The notes beneath the pieces are model-generated. The model did not search any database. It was not told the DNA's origin and was given only the letters and a program-made list of their open reading frames with translations. DNA of 49,934 nt, from contig CANKBS010000028.1 in assembly GCA_947480015.1 (NCBI GenBank), positions 1 through 49,934 on the forward strand, written 5' to 3'. Every line of letters begins with the position of its first letter. Positions within the stretch are counted from its first letter, which is position 1. Shown piece after piece: positions 1 to 8,084 of this stretch. The DNA is from Sphingobacteriaceae bacterium. GTDB taxonomy: Bacteria > Bacteroidota > Bacteroidia > B-17B0 > Aurantibacillaceae. Made by a program: the position numbers and the translations under genes.

Positions 1-87
1 AACACTGGCAACACTGCCTCTTTGGTTGCATAATTCGACAGCCTTGAGTTTAAACTCTTTACTGTAAAAGATTCTTTCTTTTTTCAT
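1..87 (-). CDS. IS3-family transposase OrfA, N-terminal fragment
   Basis: Reading the minus strand from the ATG at 87 gives MKKERIFYSKEFKLKAVELC and then NQRGSVASV up to the window edge. This matches the start of the helix-turn-helix protein OrfA (HTH_Tnp_1) of IS3-family elements, where a 'YSxEFKLKAVEL' stretch precedes the DNA-recognition helices. OrfA binds the element ends and is normally fused to the DDE integrase OrfB by programmed frameshifting. Only 29 residues are visible, so family assignment rests on this motif. The element sits directly against a T9SS protein gene that has lost its 5' part. Confidence 0.65.
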   Translation of the reverse strand, partial: MKKERIFYSKEFKLKAVELCNQRGSVASV

Positions 88-138
88 GACTTTAAGTTAC
101 AGCTTATCAGCTTAACTTTTTTGTCCACTCAAAGCTAC
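1..138 (-). mobile_element. End of an IS3-family insertion sequence (partial)
   Basis: The left edge of the window holds the 5' end of an insertion sequence read on the minus strand: the transposase OrfA start followed by about 50 bp of noncoding terminal sequence. The junction with host DNA is placed approximately, just before the interrupted reading frame resumes at 142. The inverted repeat and target duplication cannot be confirmed because the other end is outside the window. Confidence 0.6.
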
Positions 139-141
139 TAA

Positions 142-1002
142 CTCCAAATTGGTGATAATATTCCGGCAGGACAAGGATTCTATGTTGTTGCTAATGGCGC
201 TGGAAGTTTAACTTATGATGAAAGTATAAAAACCAACGCAAATACTGGTACAACACCTTTGTTAAGAACAAGTTCAAATAATGATATAGGAAAAATATTT
301 CGAATTAAATTAAAAGGAGCCAATGATTGGGATGCGACCGTTTTTAGAATACATAAAGACGCTACACCACATTTTGATATGGATTGGGATGCGCACAAAA
401 TCTTTCAATCACCGGGTTATATTGGCTATCCGGGAACTTATACCCATTATACAACAATTTCAAGTCGGGATGATTTAAATAAAAATTATTCAATTAATTC
501 GATTCCTCTGTTATACGAAGCAAAGAAAATACCATTACTTGTGAAAGTTAGTACCACAGGCAGCTATACCATTAGTTCTGAAGATTTTGAAGGAGTAAAT
601 GCGTGTCTCGGCCTCTTAGATAAACTCACCAACACCTATACTGATTTACGTCAGGGCACTTATGTTTGTCAAATTAGTGATACTACTTCGGTACCGCGCT
701 TTGAATTATTTATGTGTAAGGATGAAAGTTTAAATACGGTTGGTATGGCTAAAAATGAATTTGCTTCAAGCATTCTCATAGCGCAAGATAACGAGGGTGC
801 TTTCGTAAAAACCAGTTTCGAGCAAAAAACCAACGCTACTATTGGCGTTTATAATATCATGGGTCAGCAATTAATAAAAGACATTCAAGTGGATGGTTTA
901 GAGAATACAACGCGCTTGAACATTGACCTTCACAATCAGGTTGTGCTTGTAAAAGTAACTACGGATAAAGAAAGCAGTGTGAAAAAATTGGTGCTGCGTT
1001 AG
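142..1002 (+). pseudogene. 3' remnant of a T9SS-secreted protein gene cut by the IS
   Basis: An open frame runs from just after a stop at 139-141 to 1002 with no convincing start. The first residues (IPAGQGFYVVANGAG) belong to the middle of the large Bacteroidota surface proteins that carry a T9SS C-terminal domain; in such proteins this 'IPxGQGF' segment is preceded by hundreds of residues. The C-terminus (ATIGVYNIMGQQLIKD, then a KKLVLR end) is a type A T9SS sorting domain, which directs export across the outer membrane. A TTG at 259 could be called as a start, but it lies inside the domain. The simplest reading is that the adjacent IS3 element removed or separated the signal peptide and N-terminal part, leaving a non-functional piece. 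Confidence 0.65.
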
Positions 1003-1020
1003 TTCGTCCAAACTTTTTTA

Positions 1021-1655
1021 CCACCCTTCGACTGGCTCAGGGCAAGCATCGATACATAGTTTTCATTTTTCTGTGTGCCTAGAAGATACACATAGGGAGT
1101 TTCGCAAGCGAAACTATTTTACTCAGTATTACGAATTTATTTAGCCACCCTTCGACCGGCTCAGGGCAAGCATAGAAACAAAGTTTTCATTTTTCTGTGT
1201 GCCTAATGGAGAACACAAAGATGGTTCGACCGGCTCACCATACTGTGTTTCGCAAGCGAAACATTATCGCGGGATGTATTACCACTATGAGCACAAAGTG
1301 TATCACAAAGGACACGGAGGTGCACTGCAGATAGGTTTTTTTTACCACCCTTCGACCAGCTCAGGGCAGGCATAGATAAGTAGTTTTCATTTTTCTGTGT
1401 GCCTAGAAGATACACATAGGGAGTTTCGCGAGCGAAACTATTTTCTCCCGTTATCCTATTTTTTTTCCAAATAGATACTAAGTAGACATTGGAAAAAACG
1501 AAAAGCAAAAACCATAAAAAATAAAACATAGCATTTGAAGCTTTGCTTCAAATGCTATGTGGCTCTATGTCTTCTGCGCAAAGCTGAGCCTATGTTTCTA
1601 TTGCCCGCCCTGAGCAAGTTTATGCTGAGCTTTGTCGAAGCATCGAAGGGTGGTT
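1021..1655. repeat. Dispersed intergenic repeat, three direct copies and one inverted
   Basis: The 833-bp gap before glnN is largely repetitive. Three direct copies start with CCACCCTTCGAC at 1021, 1145 and 1345, each about 100 bp, continuing with GCTCAGGGCA, a TTTTCATTTTTCTGTGTGCC stretch and a GTTTCGC/GCGAAAC palindrome. An inverted, diverged copy ends in GAAGGGTGG near 1600-1653. No protein-coding sequence is supported here. Confidence 0.75.
1525..1561. repeat. Perfect 16-bp stem, 3-nt loop hairpin
   Basis: ACATAGCATTTGAAGC (1526-1541) is exactly complementary to GCTTCAAATGCTATGT (1545-1560) around a TTT loop. There is no T-run after it on the + strand; on the minus strand the flank is moderately T-rich (ATTTTTTATGG), so a minus-strand terminator is possible but unproven. 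Confidence 0.7.
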
Positions 1656-1782
1656 TAAAAACATGTGAAAATCTTTAAGGGACTTTAAATTCAACAAGTT
1701 TTAACCGTCTCAATTATAAAAATGTGACTTTTGTCAGTCTACCCCCACAAAAAGTCAATTATTTATCAAAAAAGTTGATAAT

Positions 1783-1817
1783 TTTGAGTTACACCCCCTC
1801 TTTTTTTAGTATTTTTG
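1783..1817 (+). promoter_or_regulatory. Candidate Bacteroidota promoter of glnN
   Basis: TATTTTTG at 1810-1817 is a perfect match to the Bacteroidota -7 consensus TAnnTTTG, and TTTG at 1783-1786 can serve as the -33 element with a 23-nt spacer. The predicted transcript would start some 10-15 nt before the glnN ATG at 1836. Confidence 0.45.
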
Positions 1818-1835
1818 ACAGAAAATAGATAAATA

Positions 1836-4025
1836 ATGACTAGCAGACGAATTTTAGCCCTCCAGGACGTTGTAAATCGCGTTCCAGTTGAATTAAATAA
1901 AACCAATCAATCGGTTTCACAGTATTATGGTTCAGATGTGTTTGGTTTAGATGCCATGCGCGAATATTTATCGGAAGAAGCTTTCGATAGCATTCAGCAC
2001 TCCATTAACCAAGGTTCTATTGTAGAGCGTAAAATGGCCGATCAAATCGCCGCTTCTATGAAAGCCTGGGCACAAAGTAAACATGTGACGCACTTTACAC
2101 ACTGGTTCCAGCCCTTGTCGGGCGCTACCGCCGAAAAGCATGATGGTTTTTTTGAACCCATTGCCGGTGGCCGTGCCATTGAGCGTTTCAGCGGTAATCA
2201 ATTAGTACAGCAAGAACCCGATGCTTCCTCATTTCCAAATGGTGGTATTCGTAATACTTTCGAAGCCCGTGGATACACTGCCTGGGATCCCACTTCACCG
2301 GCCTTCATCTGGGGAAATACTTTATGTATTCCAACCATTTTTGTTTCTTATACAGGCGAAGCGCTCGATTTTAAAACACCTTTATTAAAATCTTTACATG
2401 TATTAGATAAAGCGGCAACCGAAGTATGCCAGTATTTTGATAAAAACGTTACTAAAGTAATTGCGACACTGGGCTGGGAACAAGAATATTTTTTAGTGGA
2501 TTCGGCTTTGTATAATATTCGTTACGATTTACAACAAACCGGTCGTACCTTATTTGGTCATGCTCCGGCAAAGGGACAACAGCTAGAAGATCATTACTGG
2601 GGTTCTATTCCAGAGCGTGTATCGGCTTACATGCGTGATTTTGAATACGAGTCACATTTGTTAGGCATACCGGTTAGAACCCGTCACAACGAAGTAGCCC
2701 CTGCTCAGTTTGAATGTGCTCCGGTATTTGAAGAGGCTAACTTAGCGGTTGATCACAACCAATTATTAATGGATGTGATGGAAAAAGTGGCCATCCGTCA
2801 TAACTTCAGAGTATTGTTACATGAAAAACCATATGCCGGTGTGAATGGCAGTGGTAAACATAATAACTGGAGCTTGGCCACAACAGGCGGTAAAAACTTA
2901 TTATCACCGGGTAAAACCCCTAAAACCAATTTACAATTTCTTACTTTTTTCGTGAACACTGTGAAAGCTGTTTACGAACATGCTGATTTGTTGCGTGCTT
3001 CCATTGCCTCTGCCAATAACGATCACCGACTAGGAGCCAACGAAGCACCTCCTGCTATCATGTCGGTATTTTTAGGTGACCAATTATCAAAAGTATTGGA
3101 CGATCTTGAAAAAGCTATACACAGCGGGAAAATGAGTCCGGAAGAAAAAACCGCCTTAAAAATGAACATCGGTAGAATTCCAGATATTTTATTGGACAAT
3201 ACCGATAGAAACAGAACCTCCCCTTTTGCCTTCACCGGAAATAAATTTGAATTCAGAGCTGTTGGATCGAGCGCAAATTGCGGCTGGCCAATGACCGTGT
3301 TAAATGCCATTGTTGCTGAATCACTCATTGCTTTTAAAAATGAAGTAGATACCTTGATCAATGATAAAGTAGAAAAAGATGAAGCTATTTTCCAGACCTT
3401 AAAAAAATACATCATCGAAAGTAAACGCATTCGTTTTGAAGGAAACGGTTACGGAGATGAATGGAAAAAAGAAGCTAAAAAACGCGGTCTCAATAATATT
3501 CCAACCACACCGGGCGCATTAGAGGCTATGACCTCAAAAAAATCAAAAGCATTATTTGAGTCTTTGGGGATTTTAAATCACATTGAGTTAGAAGCCCGTC
3601 ATGAGATAAGTTTAGAAACTTATACCAAAAAAATTCAGATCGAGTCGAGGATCATTGCTGATATGGTGAATAATCAAATCATTCCTGCTGCTTTGAATTA
3701 CCAAAAAAACCTGGTTGATTCGGTGCGAGGCATGAAAGAATTCATGAGTGCAGATGATTTTAAAACGGTAGCAAAAACACAAATAGAATTGATTAAAGAA
3801 ATTTCTGATCGTGTAACTACCATTAAAACGGAAGCAGACGCGATGACTGAAGAGCGCAAAAAAGCCAATACTTTAGATTCAGCCGAAAAACAAGCACATG
3901 CCTATTGCGACAAGGTAAAACCGTTTTTTGACACCATGCGTTATAATGTAGATAAGTTGGAAGGTATTGTGGATGATGCCACTTGGCCGCTTCCGAAGTA
4001 CAGAGAGATGTTGTATTTACGTTAA
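1836..4025 (+). CDS. glnN: Glutamine synthetase type III (GlnN)
   Basis: The enzyme joins ammonia to glutamate using ATP to make glutamine, the entry point for nitrogen assimilation; it acts in the cytoplasm as a large oligomer. At 729 residues it has the length of the GSIII family, which is common in Bacteroidota and much longer than type I enzymes. Visible family blocks are LGWEQEYFLVD and EVAPAQFECAPVFEEAN (metal and glutamate site), NGSGKHNNWS (catalytic barrel), NDHRLGANEAPPAI, and NRTSPFAFTGNKFEFR. The C-terminal 150 residues are the helical GSIII extension. The ATG at 1836 is close behind a consensus -7 box. The gene stands alone between repeat blocks and ends at an intrinsic terminator. 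Confidence 0.95.
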   Translation: MTSRRILALQDVVNRVPVELNKTNQSVSQYYGSDVFGLDAMREYLSEEAFDSIQHSINQGSIVERKMADQIAASMKAWAQSKHVTHFTHWFQPLSGATAEKHDGFFEPIAGGRAIERFSGNQLVQQEPDASSFPNGGIRNTFEARGYTAWDPTSPAFIWGNTLCIPTIFVSYTGEALDFKTPLLKSLHVLDKAATEVCQYFDKNVTKVIATLGWEQEYFLVDSALYNIRYDLQQTGRTLFGHAPAKGQQLEDHYWGSIPERVSAYMRDFEYESHLLGIPVRTRHNEVAPAQFECAPVFEEANLAVDHNQLLMDVMEKVAIRHNFRVLLHEKPYAGVNGSGKHNNWSLATTGGKNLLSPGKTPKTNLQFLTFFVNTVKAVYEHADLLRASIASANNDHRLGANEAPPAIMSVFLGDQLSKVLDDLEKAIHSGKMSPEEKTALKMNIGRIPDILLDNTDRNRTSPFAFTGNKFEFRAVGSSANCGWPMTVLNAIVAESLIAFKNEVDTLINDKVEKDEAIFQTLKKYIIESKRIRFEGNGYGDEWKKEAKKRGLNNIPTTPGALEAMTSKKSKALFESLGILNHIELEARHEISLETYTKKIQIESRIIADMVNNQIIPAALNYQKNLVDSVRGMKEFMSADDFKTVAKTQIELIKEISDRVTTIKTEADAMTEERKKANTLDSAEKQAHAYCDKVKPFFDTMRYNVDKLEGIVDDATWPLPKYREMLYLR

Positions 4026-4050
4026 TTGTTTTATACAAGTATTTTAAAGA

Positions 4051-4079
4051 ACACAGGGTGAAAGCTCTGTGTTTTTTTT
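4051..4079 (+). terminator. Intrinsic terminator of glnN
   Basis: ACACAGGG pairs with CTCTGTGT (8 bp with one G-U pair) around a TGAAAG loop, followed by eight T residues. It lies 25 bp after the glnN stop codon. A near-identical second copy is at 4448-4476. Confidence 0.8.
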
Positions 4080-4080
4080 G

Positions 4081-4446
4081 GCGCCTCCCCCTGAAGCAGA
4101 AAGGCTTTGGGTAATTTTTGGTAGCCTTTCGCTTCAGGGGGCCCTGCTAACACACAAGCTGGCTCAAAAGGCTACAAGCCTTTTGCCCTGCTTTATCCCG
4201 CTTGCCCTGCCTAAGAGCGGGTAGTTTGGTGCGGGGTCTTTGCCCTATTGGTCAAGGCTCACGCACAGTCCGGCTCAAAAGGCTACAAGCCTTTTGCCCC
4301 CACCCAAAACCCTCTCTAAGTCAGGTCTGCACGGGGATGCCGCTATGGTCAGTGGCGCGTTATTCACGATTTCTAGTTTAAAATGTAATTGATCAGAATT
4401 TTAATTTCCGTTCGAACAATTCTTAGTTATTCAATTATATCTTAAA
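4081..4446. repeat. Hairpin-rich, GC-richer block between two copies of one terminator
   Basis: About 370 bp without a credible gene. It contains a long hairpin with arms 4087-4106 and 4123-4141 (19 pairs, one bulged A), and two identical 27-bp units (4161-4187 and 4272-4298), each a hairpin CAAAAGGCT/AGCCTTTTG with an ACA loop. Its base composition is visibly richer in G and C than its surroundings. It could be a structured noncoding RNA or an inserted repeat; the sequence alone does not decide. Confidence 0.55.
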
Positions 4447-4447
4447 A

Positions 4448-4476
4448 ACACAGGGTGAAAGCTCTGTGTTTTTTTT
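4448..4476 (+). terminator. Second copy of the glnN terminator
   Basis: The 29-bp terminator sequence at 4051-4079 recurs here unchanged, including stem, TGAAAG loop and T-run, with some matching flank (TTAAA/A just upstream). No separate gene precedes it, so it is either a duplication scar or the end of an unrecognised noncoding transcript. Confidence 0.65.
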
Positions 4477-4499
4477 GTTTACGGTCGTGCCATTATCTT

Positions 4500-4760
4500 A
4501 TTCATCCTTCGGCAGCGCTTCGACTGCGCACAGTGCAAAGGGCTCATCCTTCGACAACACTTCGACTACGCTCAGTGCAAAGGGCTCAGGATGACCATTA
4601 GTTTGTCATGGTGAGCCTGTCGAACCATGCCGACCATTGCCATCCTTCGACAAGCTCAGGATGACCAGCCTTCGACAGCACATCGACTGCGCTCAGTGCA
4701 AAGGGCTCAGGATGACCAGTAGTGTGTCATGGTGAGCCTGTCGAACCATGACATTTTAGA
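4500..4760. repeat. TTCGAC-GCTCAGGATGAC dispersed repeats
   Basis: Several degenerate units carry ATCCTTCGAC, CGCTCAGTGCAAAGGGCTC and CTCAGGATGACC, interleaved with two inverted TCATGGTGAGCCTGTCGAAC units (4607-4627 and 4727-4747). The arms are complementary to each other, so the block can fold extensively. The TTCGAC...GCTCAGG core is shared with the repeats at 1021-1446. No gene is visible between 4477 and 4800. Confidence 0.7.
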
Positions 4761-4800
4761 ATTACTTATGAATGTTTAAGGTGTAAGAAGAAAAGACTGT

Positions 4801-5517
4801 TTATTTGTATGGATGCGCCACGTAAACCGGCATGTCATTAATAAAATTAATAACGCGTGAAGGTTTCATGGGTCGGTTTTTATAATGCCGCATGTAATTG
4901 GTATAGCCTTTGGTATCTGTCCAGTTTTCAATTTTTAAATTTTCGAGATTTTCCTTATTGAGGTCTAACAATTGATAACCTAATCCCACTTCTATGGTTT
5001 TTTCTTCGGCATCTAAGTAAATTCGTTTTATACCGGCATGTGTTAGGTTTTTAAAATAAAAAGCCACAAAATTAAAAAAGCCACCGGTGCTCATGTCCTC
5101 TATGATGCTTATTTGGTGGGCAATGAGACCGATTTGCGAATTAAAAGTTAAATTCTCCAATACTACTGAATCGAGTGTAGAATTAGTGCCTTTACTAAAG
5201 GTAATTTTGTAAACCCTTTGAACGGGACTTTTAAAAATGGATGAAAACTTCGGTCGTGTTTTAGCAACGGAAGCCGATTTTTTAAAATCCACTAGTATGT
5301 TTTTAACCAGCATTTTGGGGTAAAATTTTAAAACATAATCGATTTGTTTTTTGATACTAGAGGTGGAGTCAATATTTTTTAATTCAACCCGATGGGCTGT
5401 ATCGTAAAATGGAGCTACGAGTTGCGCATTTAGGGTTTTATAATACAGGTTTTGGGCACTGCCTGAGAGCAAGTTTAAAAACAGAAATCCAATAAAAATT
5501 GCAAACTGCCTGATCAT
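4801..5517 (-). CDS. Secreted protein of unknown function
   Basis: I do not recognise this 238-residue protein. It begins with a clear Sec signal peptide (MIRQFAIFIGFLFLNLLSGS, cleavage likely at SGSAQ|N), so the mature protein is periplasmic or surface exposed; there is no lipobox cysteine and no T9SS tail. The mature part is of mixed alpha/beta composition, rich in Lys and Asn, with no cysteines and no evident repeats or metal motifs. The ATG at 5517 fits the signal peptide. It is divergently transcribed from the IMPACT-family gene with only 60 bp between them, and downstream lies only repeat DNA. Confidence 0.6.
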   Translation of the reverse strand: MIRQFAIFIGFLFLNLLSGSAQNLYYKTLNAQLVAPFYDTAHRVELKNIDSTSSIKKQIDYVLKFYPKMLVKNILVDFKKSASVAKTRPKFSSIFKSPVQRVYKITFSKGTNSTLDSVVLENLTFNSQIGLIAHQISIIEDMSTGGFFNFVAFYFKNLTHAGIKRIYLDAEEKTIEVGLGYQLLDLNKENLENLKIENWTDTKGYTNYMRHYKNRPMKPSRVINFINDMPVYVAHPYK

Positions 5518-5577
5518 GTAACGAAAGTAATTAAATTTTATTTTCCCTGCTAATAGGTTAAATTTACAGGTAATTGT

Positions 5578-6192
5578 ATGCTTTTCTCCGATTCGTATTA
5601 TACCATTAGTGCTGCGGCAGAAGGCCTGTTTAAGGACCGGGGGTCAAAATTTCTGGCTTTTGCCTTTCCGGTAAAATCGGAAGCCGCAATAAAAGTGTGC
5701 TTAAACCATTTGCGTAAAGAACACCCCTCAGCCACACATCATTGTTACGCTTGGCGATTGGGTGCCGATAAAAATGCCTTTCGAGCCAACGACGATGGTG
5801 AGCCAAGTAACACTGCGGGAAAGCCCATTCTCGCGCAAATACAGGCCAAGGACCTAACAGATGTGCTGGTGGTTGTGGTGCGCTATTTTGGAGGGACCTT
5901 GTTAGGTGTGAATGGCTTGATAAATGCCTATAAATTAGCTGCCGCTGAGGTTTTGGGGCAAGCACCGATTGTAGAGCAGTTCATTTATTTTGAATACATG
6001 GTTGAATTTGATTTTAAAGATACCAATGCGGTGATGCGCTTATTAAAACAGAATCAGGCCAAAATTCTGGCTACCGATTATTTAGAAACAAATAGCATTG
6101 TGTTTCAGATAAAAAAACAGCATTCAGAACAACTCGAAAAAAAGTTTGAAGATATTTACGCATCCAAATTAAAATTCATGAGCATGCATTAA
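5578..6192 (+). CDS. IMPACT/YigZ family protein (UPF0029)
   Basis: The 204-residue protein has the two-domain layout of the bacterial YigZ/IMPACT family. The N-terminal UPF0029 domain (about residues 15-125) shows the conserved KEHPSATHHCYAW, NDDGEPSNTAGKPI and VVVRYFGGTLLGVNGL blocks. The C-terminal ferredoxin-like domain (about 135-204) is of the DUF1949 type. Family members are cytoplasmic and are related to eukaryotic IMPACT, a regulator of the eIF2-alpha kinase GCN2; the bacterial role is unresolved, with nucleic acid or ribosome binding suggested from structure. The next gene, an M42 peptidase, starts 17 bp downstream, so the two may be cotranscribed. Confidence 0.9.
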   Translation: MLFSDSYYTISAAAEGLFKDRGSKFLAFAFPVKSEAAIKVCLNHLRKEHPSATHHCYAWRLGADKNAFRANDDGEPSNTAGKPILAQIQAKDLTDVLVVVVRYFGGTLLGVNGLINAYKLAAAEVLGQAPIVEQFIYFEYMVEFDFKDTNAVMRLLKQNQAKILATDYLETNSIVFQIKKQHSEQLEKKFEDIYASKLKFMSMH

Positions 6193-6209
6193 AACTTAAT
6201 AAACAACAC

Positions 6210-7163
6210 ATGGAAAAGAAAAAAACAAGCGGCCAATACGATTTACTTAAAACGCTGTGTGGCATACATGCCCCAAGTGGTAATGAAGTGGCCATGAAGG
6301 ATTTTATTTTAAAATACGTAAAAAAACAAGCCAAAACTTGGAAACATGAAGTGAAAGTGATTCATGGCAAAGGATTTCAGGATAATATTATTTTAATTTT
6401 CGGAAAACCAAAAACGGCGGTGTTTGCCCATATGGATAGCATTGGCTTTACCGTGCGTTATGGTAAGCAGTTGGTGAAGATTGGCGGTCCACAAACCGCC
6501 AGCGGGTATAAATTGGTTGGTTCCGATAGTATAGGCAAACAGGAAGTAGAACTAAAAAGTGTAGAAGAAAAAAAAACAGGTTATAAAAGTTTGGAATATA
6601 TCGGTAAACGCGATTTTGAACGCGGCACCGAATTGGTATTTAAAGCCAATTGGAGGGAGGATGCCAATCACATCCAATGTTGTTATATGGATAACCGTTT
6701 GGGAATTTATAACGCCTTACGTTTAGCCGAAACTTTAAAAAACGGGGCCATTGTATTCAGTAGCTGGGAAGAGCATGGTGGAGGCAGTGTTTCCTATTTA
6801 CAAAAACACTTACAGGAAAAATATAACATTTCACAAGCCTTGATTTCGGATATCTCCTGGATTTCAGACGGGGTGCATTATGCCAAGGGTCCGGTAATTA
6901 GCATGCGTGATAGTTTAATTCCGCGACGATCCTATATAAACCGGATTATCGACATTGCCAACAAAAATAAAGTTCCTTATCAGCTCGAAATAGAAGGCAG
7001 TGGAGGATCGGATGCCAAGGAATTACAAATGGCCGAATATGCTTGGGATTGGTGTTTTATTGGGGCTGCCGAAGAAAACGTTCACACACCCGACGAAAAG
7101 GTGCACAAAAAAGATGTGGAGGGCATGATTCGCTTGTATGAAGTATTGATGAAAAACCTTTAA
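6210..7163 (+). CDS. M42-family metallopeptidase (glutamyl aminopeptidase-like)
   Basis: A 317-residue cytoplasmic dizinc aminopeptidase of the M42/M20 type, expected to trim N-terminal residues from peptides. The metal and catalytic positions are visible in order: H and D in FAHMDSIGF, the bridging D in CYMDNRLGIYNALRL, the catalytic EE in SSWEEHGGGSVS, D in ISDISW, and the final histidine in EENVHTPDEKVH. A GSGGSDAKEL segment fits the substrate pocket region. It is slightly shorter than typical M42 enzymes (about 340-360), mostly in the inserted dimerisation domain. It probably shares a transcript with the upstream IMPACT gene; the next gene converges from the other strand 6 bp away. Confidence 0.85.
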   Translation: MEKKKTSGQYDLLKTLCGIHAPSGNEVAMKDFILKYVKKQAKTWKHEVKVIHGKGFQDNIILIFGKPKTAVFAHMDSIGFTVRYGKQLVKIGGPQTASGYKLVGSDSIGKQEVELKSVEEKKTGYKSLEYIGKRDFERGTELVFKANWREDANHIQCCYMDNRLGIYNALRLAETLKNGAIVFSSWEEHGGGSVSYLQKHLQEKYNISQALISDISWISDGVHYAKGPVISMRDSLIPRRSYINRIIDIANKNKVPYQLEIEGSGGSDAKELQMAEYAWDWCFIGAAEENVHTPDEKVHKKDVEGMIRLYEVLMKNL

Positions 7164-7169
7164 GCGGTT

Positions 7170-8027
7170 CTAAAACCCATAACCTTTATAATCTTTAGTA
7201 AACTCTTCTTTTTGGAAAGGTTTGTTTAGTTCGATGCCGGTGTATTCATAGCTTTCAAACAAGCCGGCATCATCGTATAAACTTAAGCATACCGGTAGCA
7301 TCAGTCTTTCATCGATGTATAAAATGGCTTTTTGACAATAGAGTGTAGGCACGTGTAAAACACTGCCTTTTTTTATGTAACCAAATTCGTTAAGTAAATT
7401 ATTTTTATTGCGAAGTAAATAATCGTTCACGCATAATTTGTATGAGATGAGGCTGGCTGTTTCTCTGTCACCCACTACATAAGGGGTATAGTTGTAACTT
7501 TTATTTTCGTATTCTAAAAAGTAACAGGTATAACCATTCTTTACTACTTTGCCCAAATAGGTGAATTTATTAATTCCGTCTTTGTCTTTTTTAATGGTAA
7601 GCGCTACCGATTTACCAATAAAGTCATATCCCAATTCATTAATAGAATAATGCTGATTCTTACGCATGATGTTGCCGGAAGGATCGAGCGAAAGCGTCAG
7701 ATAGGGAAAAACATGGGGTTTTACATAGGCCTTGTGTAAGGAAGTTTCTGCATTATACAGAATCTCTATTTTTTTTAATTTGTTGTGGTAATAAAGTTTG
7801 CGTGGCGAGGTTTGTAATTTGATCTCGGAAAAGGAGGTATTAAAGTGGTTTTCGATGCGTTCGATGGCATGTACACTTTGACGCAGCGTTTTAATACCCT
7901 TAATCGAATCGAACATTTGAGTTAGTATTTTAGCCGGCTTAACTTCAGAATTGTTTCGAAAAGAGAAACCACAGAACAGAATAACCGTTAATATTAGGGC
8001 AAGTTTAGACTTCACAACTGATTGCAA
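7170..8027 (-). CDS. DUF1571-like secreted protein
   Basis: A 285-residue protein with an N-terminal signal or anchor segment (LALILTVILFCGFSF). The body resembles DUF1571 proteins: an early helical stretch (SVHAIERIENHF), then PRKLYYHNKLKKIEILYNAE and the 'LSLDPSGNIMRKNQHYSINE' block with the conserved LDP and N-E-G region. The function of this family is unknown; periplasmic location is inferred. The start is ambiguous: TTG at 8027 gives the longest frame, but it overlaps a minus-strand TATTTTTG box (8025-8032), so GTG at 8015 is at least as likely. There is no ATG near the signal peptide. It is divergent from kdsB. Confidence 0.6.
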   Translation of the reverse strand: MQSVVKSKLALILTVILFCGFSFRNNSEVKPAKILTQMFDSIKGIKTLRQSVHAIERIENHFNTSFSEIKLQTSPRKLYYHNKLKKIEILYNAETSLHKAYVKPHVFPYLTLSLDPSGNIMRKNQHYSINELGYDFIGKSVALTIKKDKDGINKFTYLGKVVKNGYTCYFLEYENKSYNYTPYVVGDRETASLISYKLCVNDYLLRNKNNLLNEFGYIKKGSVLHVPTLYCQKAILYIDERLMLPVCLSLYDDAGLFESYEYTGIELNKPFQKEEFTKDYKGYGF

Positions 8028-8048
8028 AAATAAATAATACTTTTTAGT

Positions 8049-8056
8049 TATTTTTG
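8049..8056 (+). promoter_or_regulatory. Candidate -7 promoter box of kdsB
   Basis: TATTTTTG matches the Bacteroidota -7 consensus TAnnTTTG exactly, 28 bp before the kdsB ATG. The same 57-bp gap also holds a minus-strand match at 8025-8032, which suggests a divergent promoter pair. Confidence 0.45.
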
Positions 8057-8084
8057 AGGATTCTTAAAATAAATTTTTTTTATC

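Noticed and set aside
1203-1529. 108-residue open frame on the minus strand
   Set aside because: It lies wholly in the dispersed repeats; the translation has no family features and changes with repeat copy.
3023-3430. 135-residue antisense frame in glnN
   Set aside because: It is a shadow of the strongly conserved glnN coding strand; the sequence has no features of its own.
4081-4446. tRNA or tmRNA in the GC-rich block
   Set aside because: Hairpins are present, but I could find no cloverleaf, T-loop GTTCRANNC motif or CCA end.
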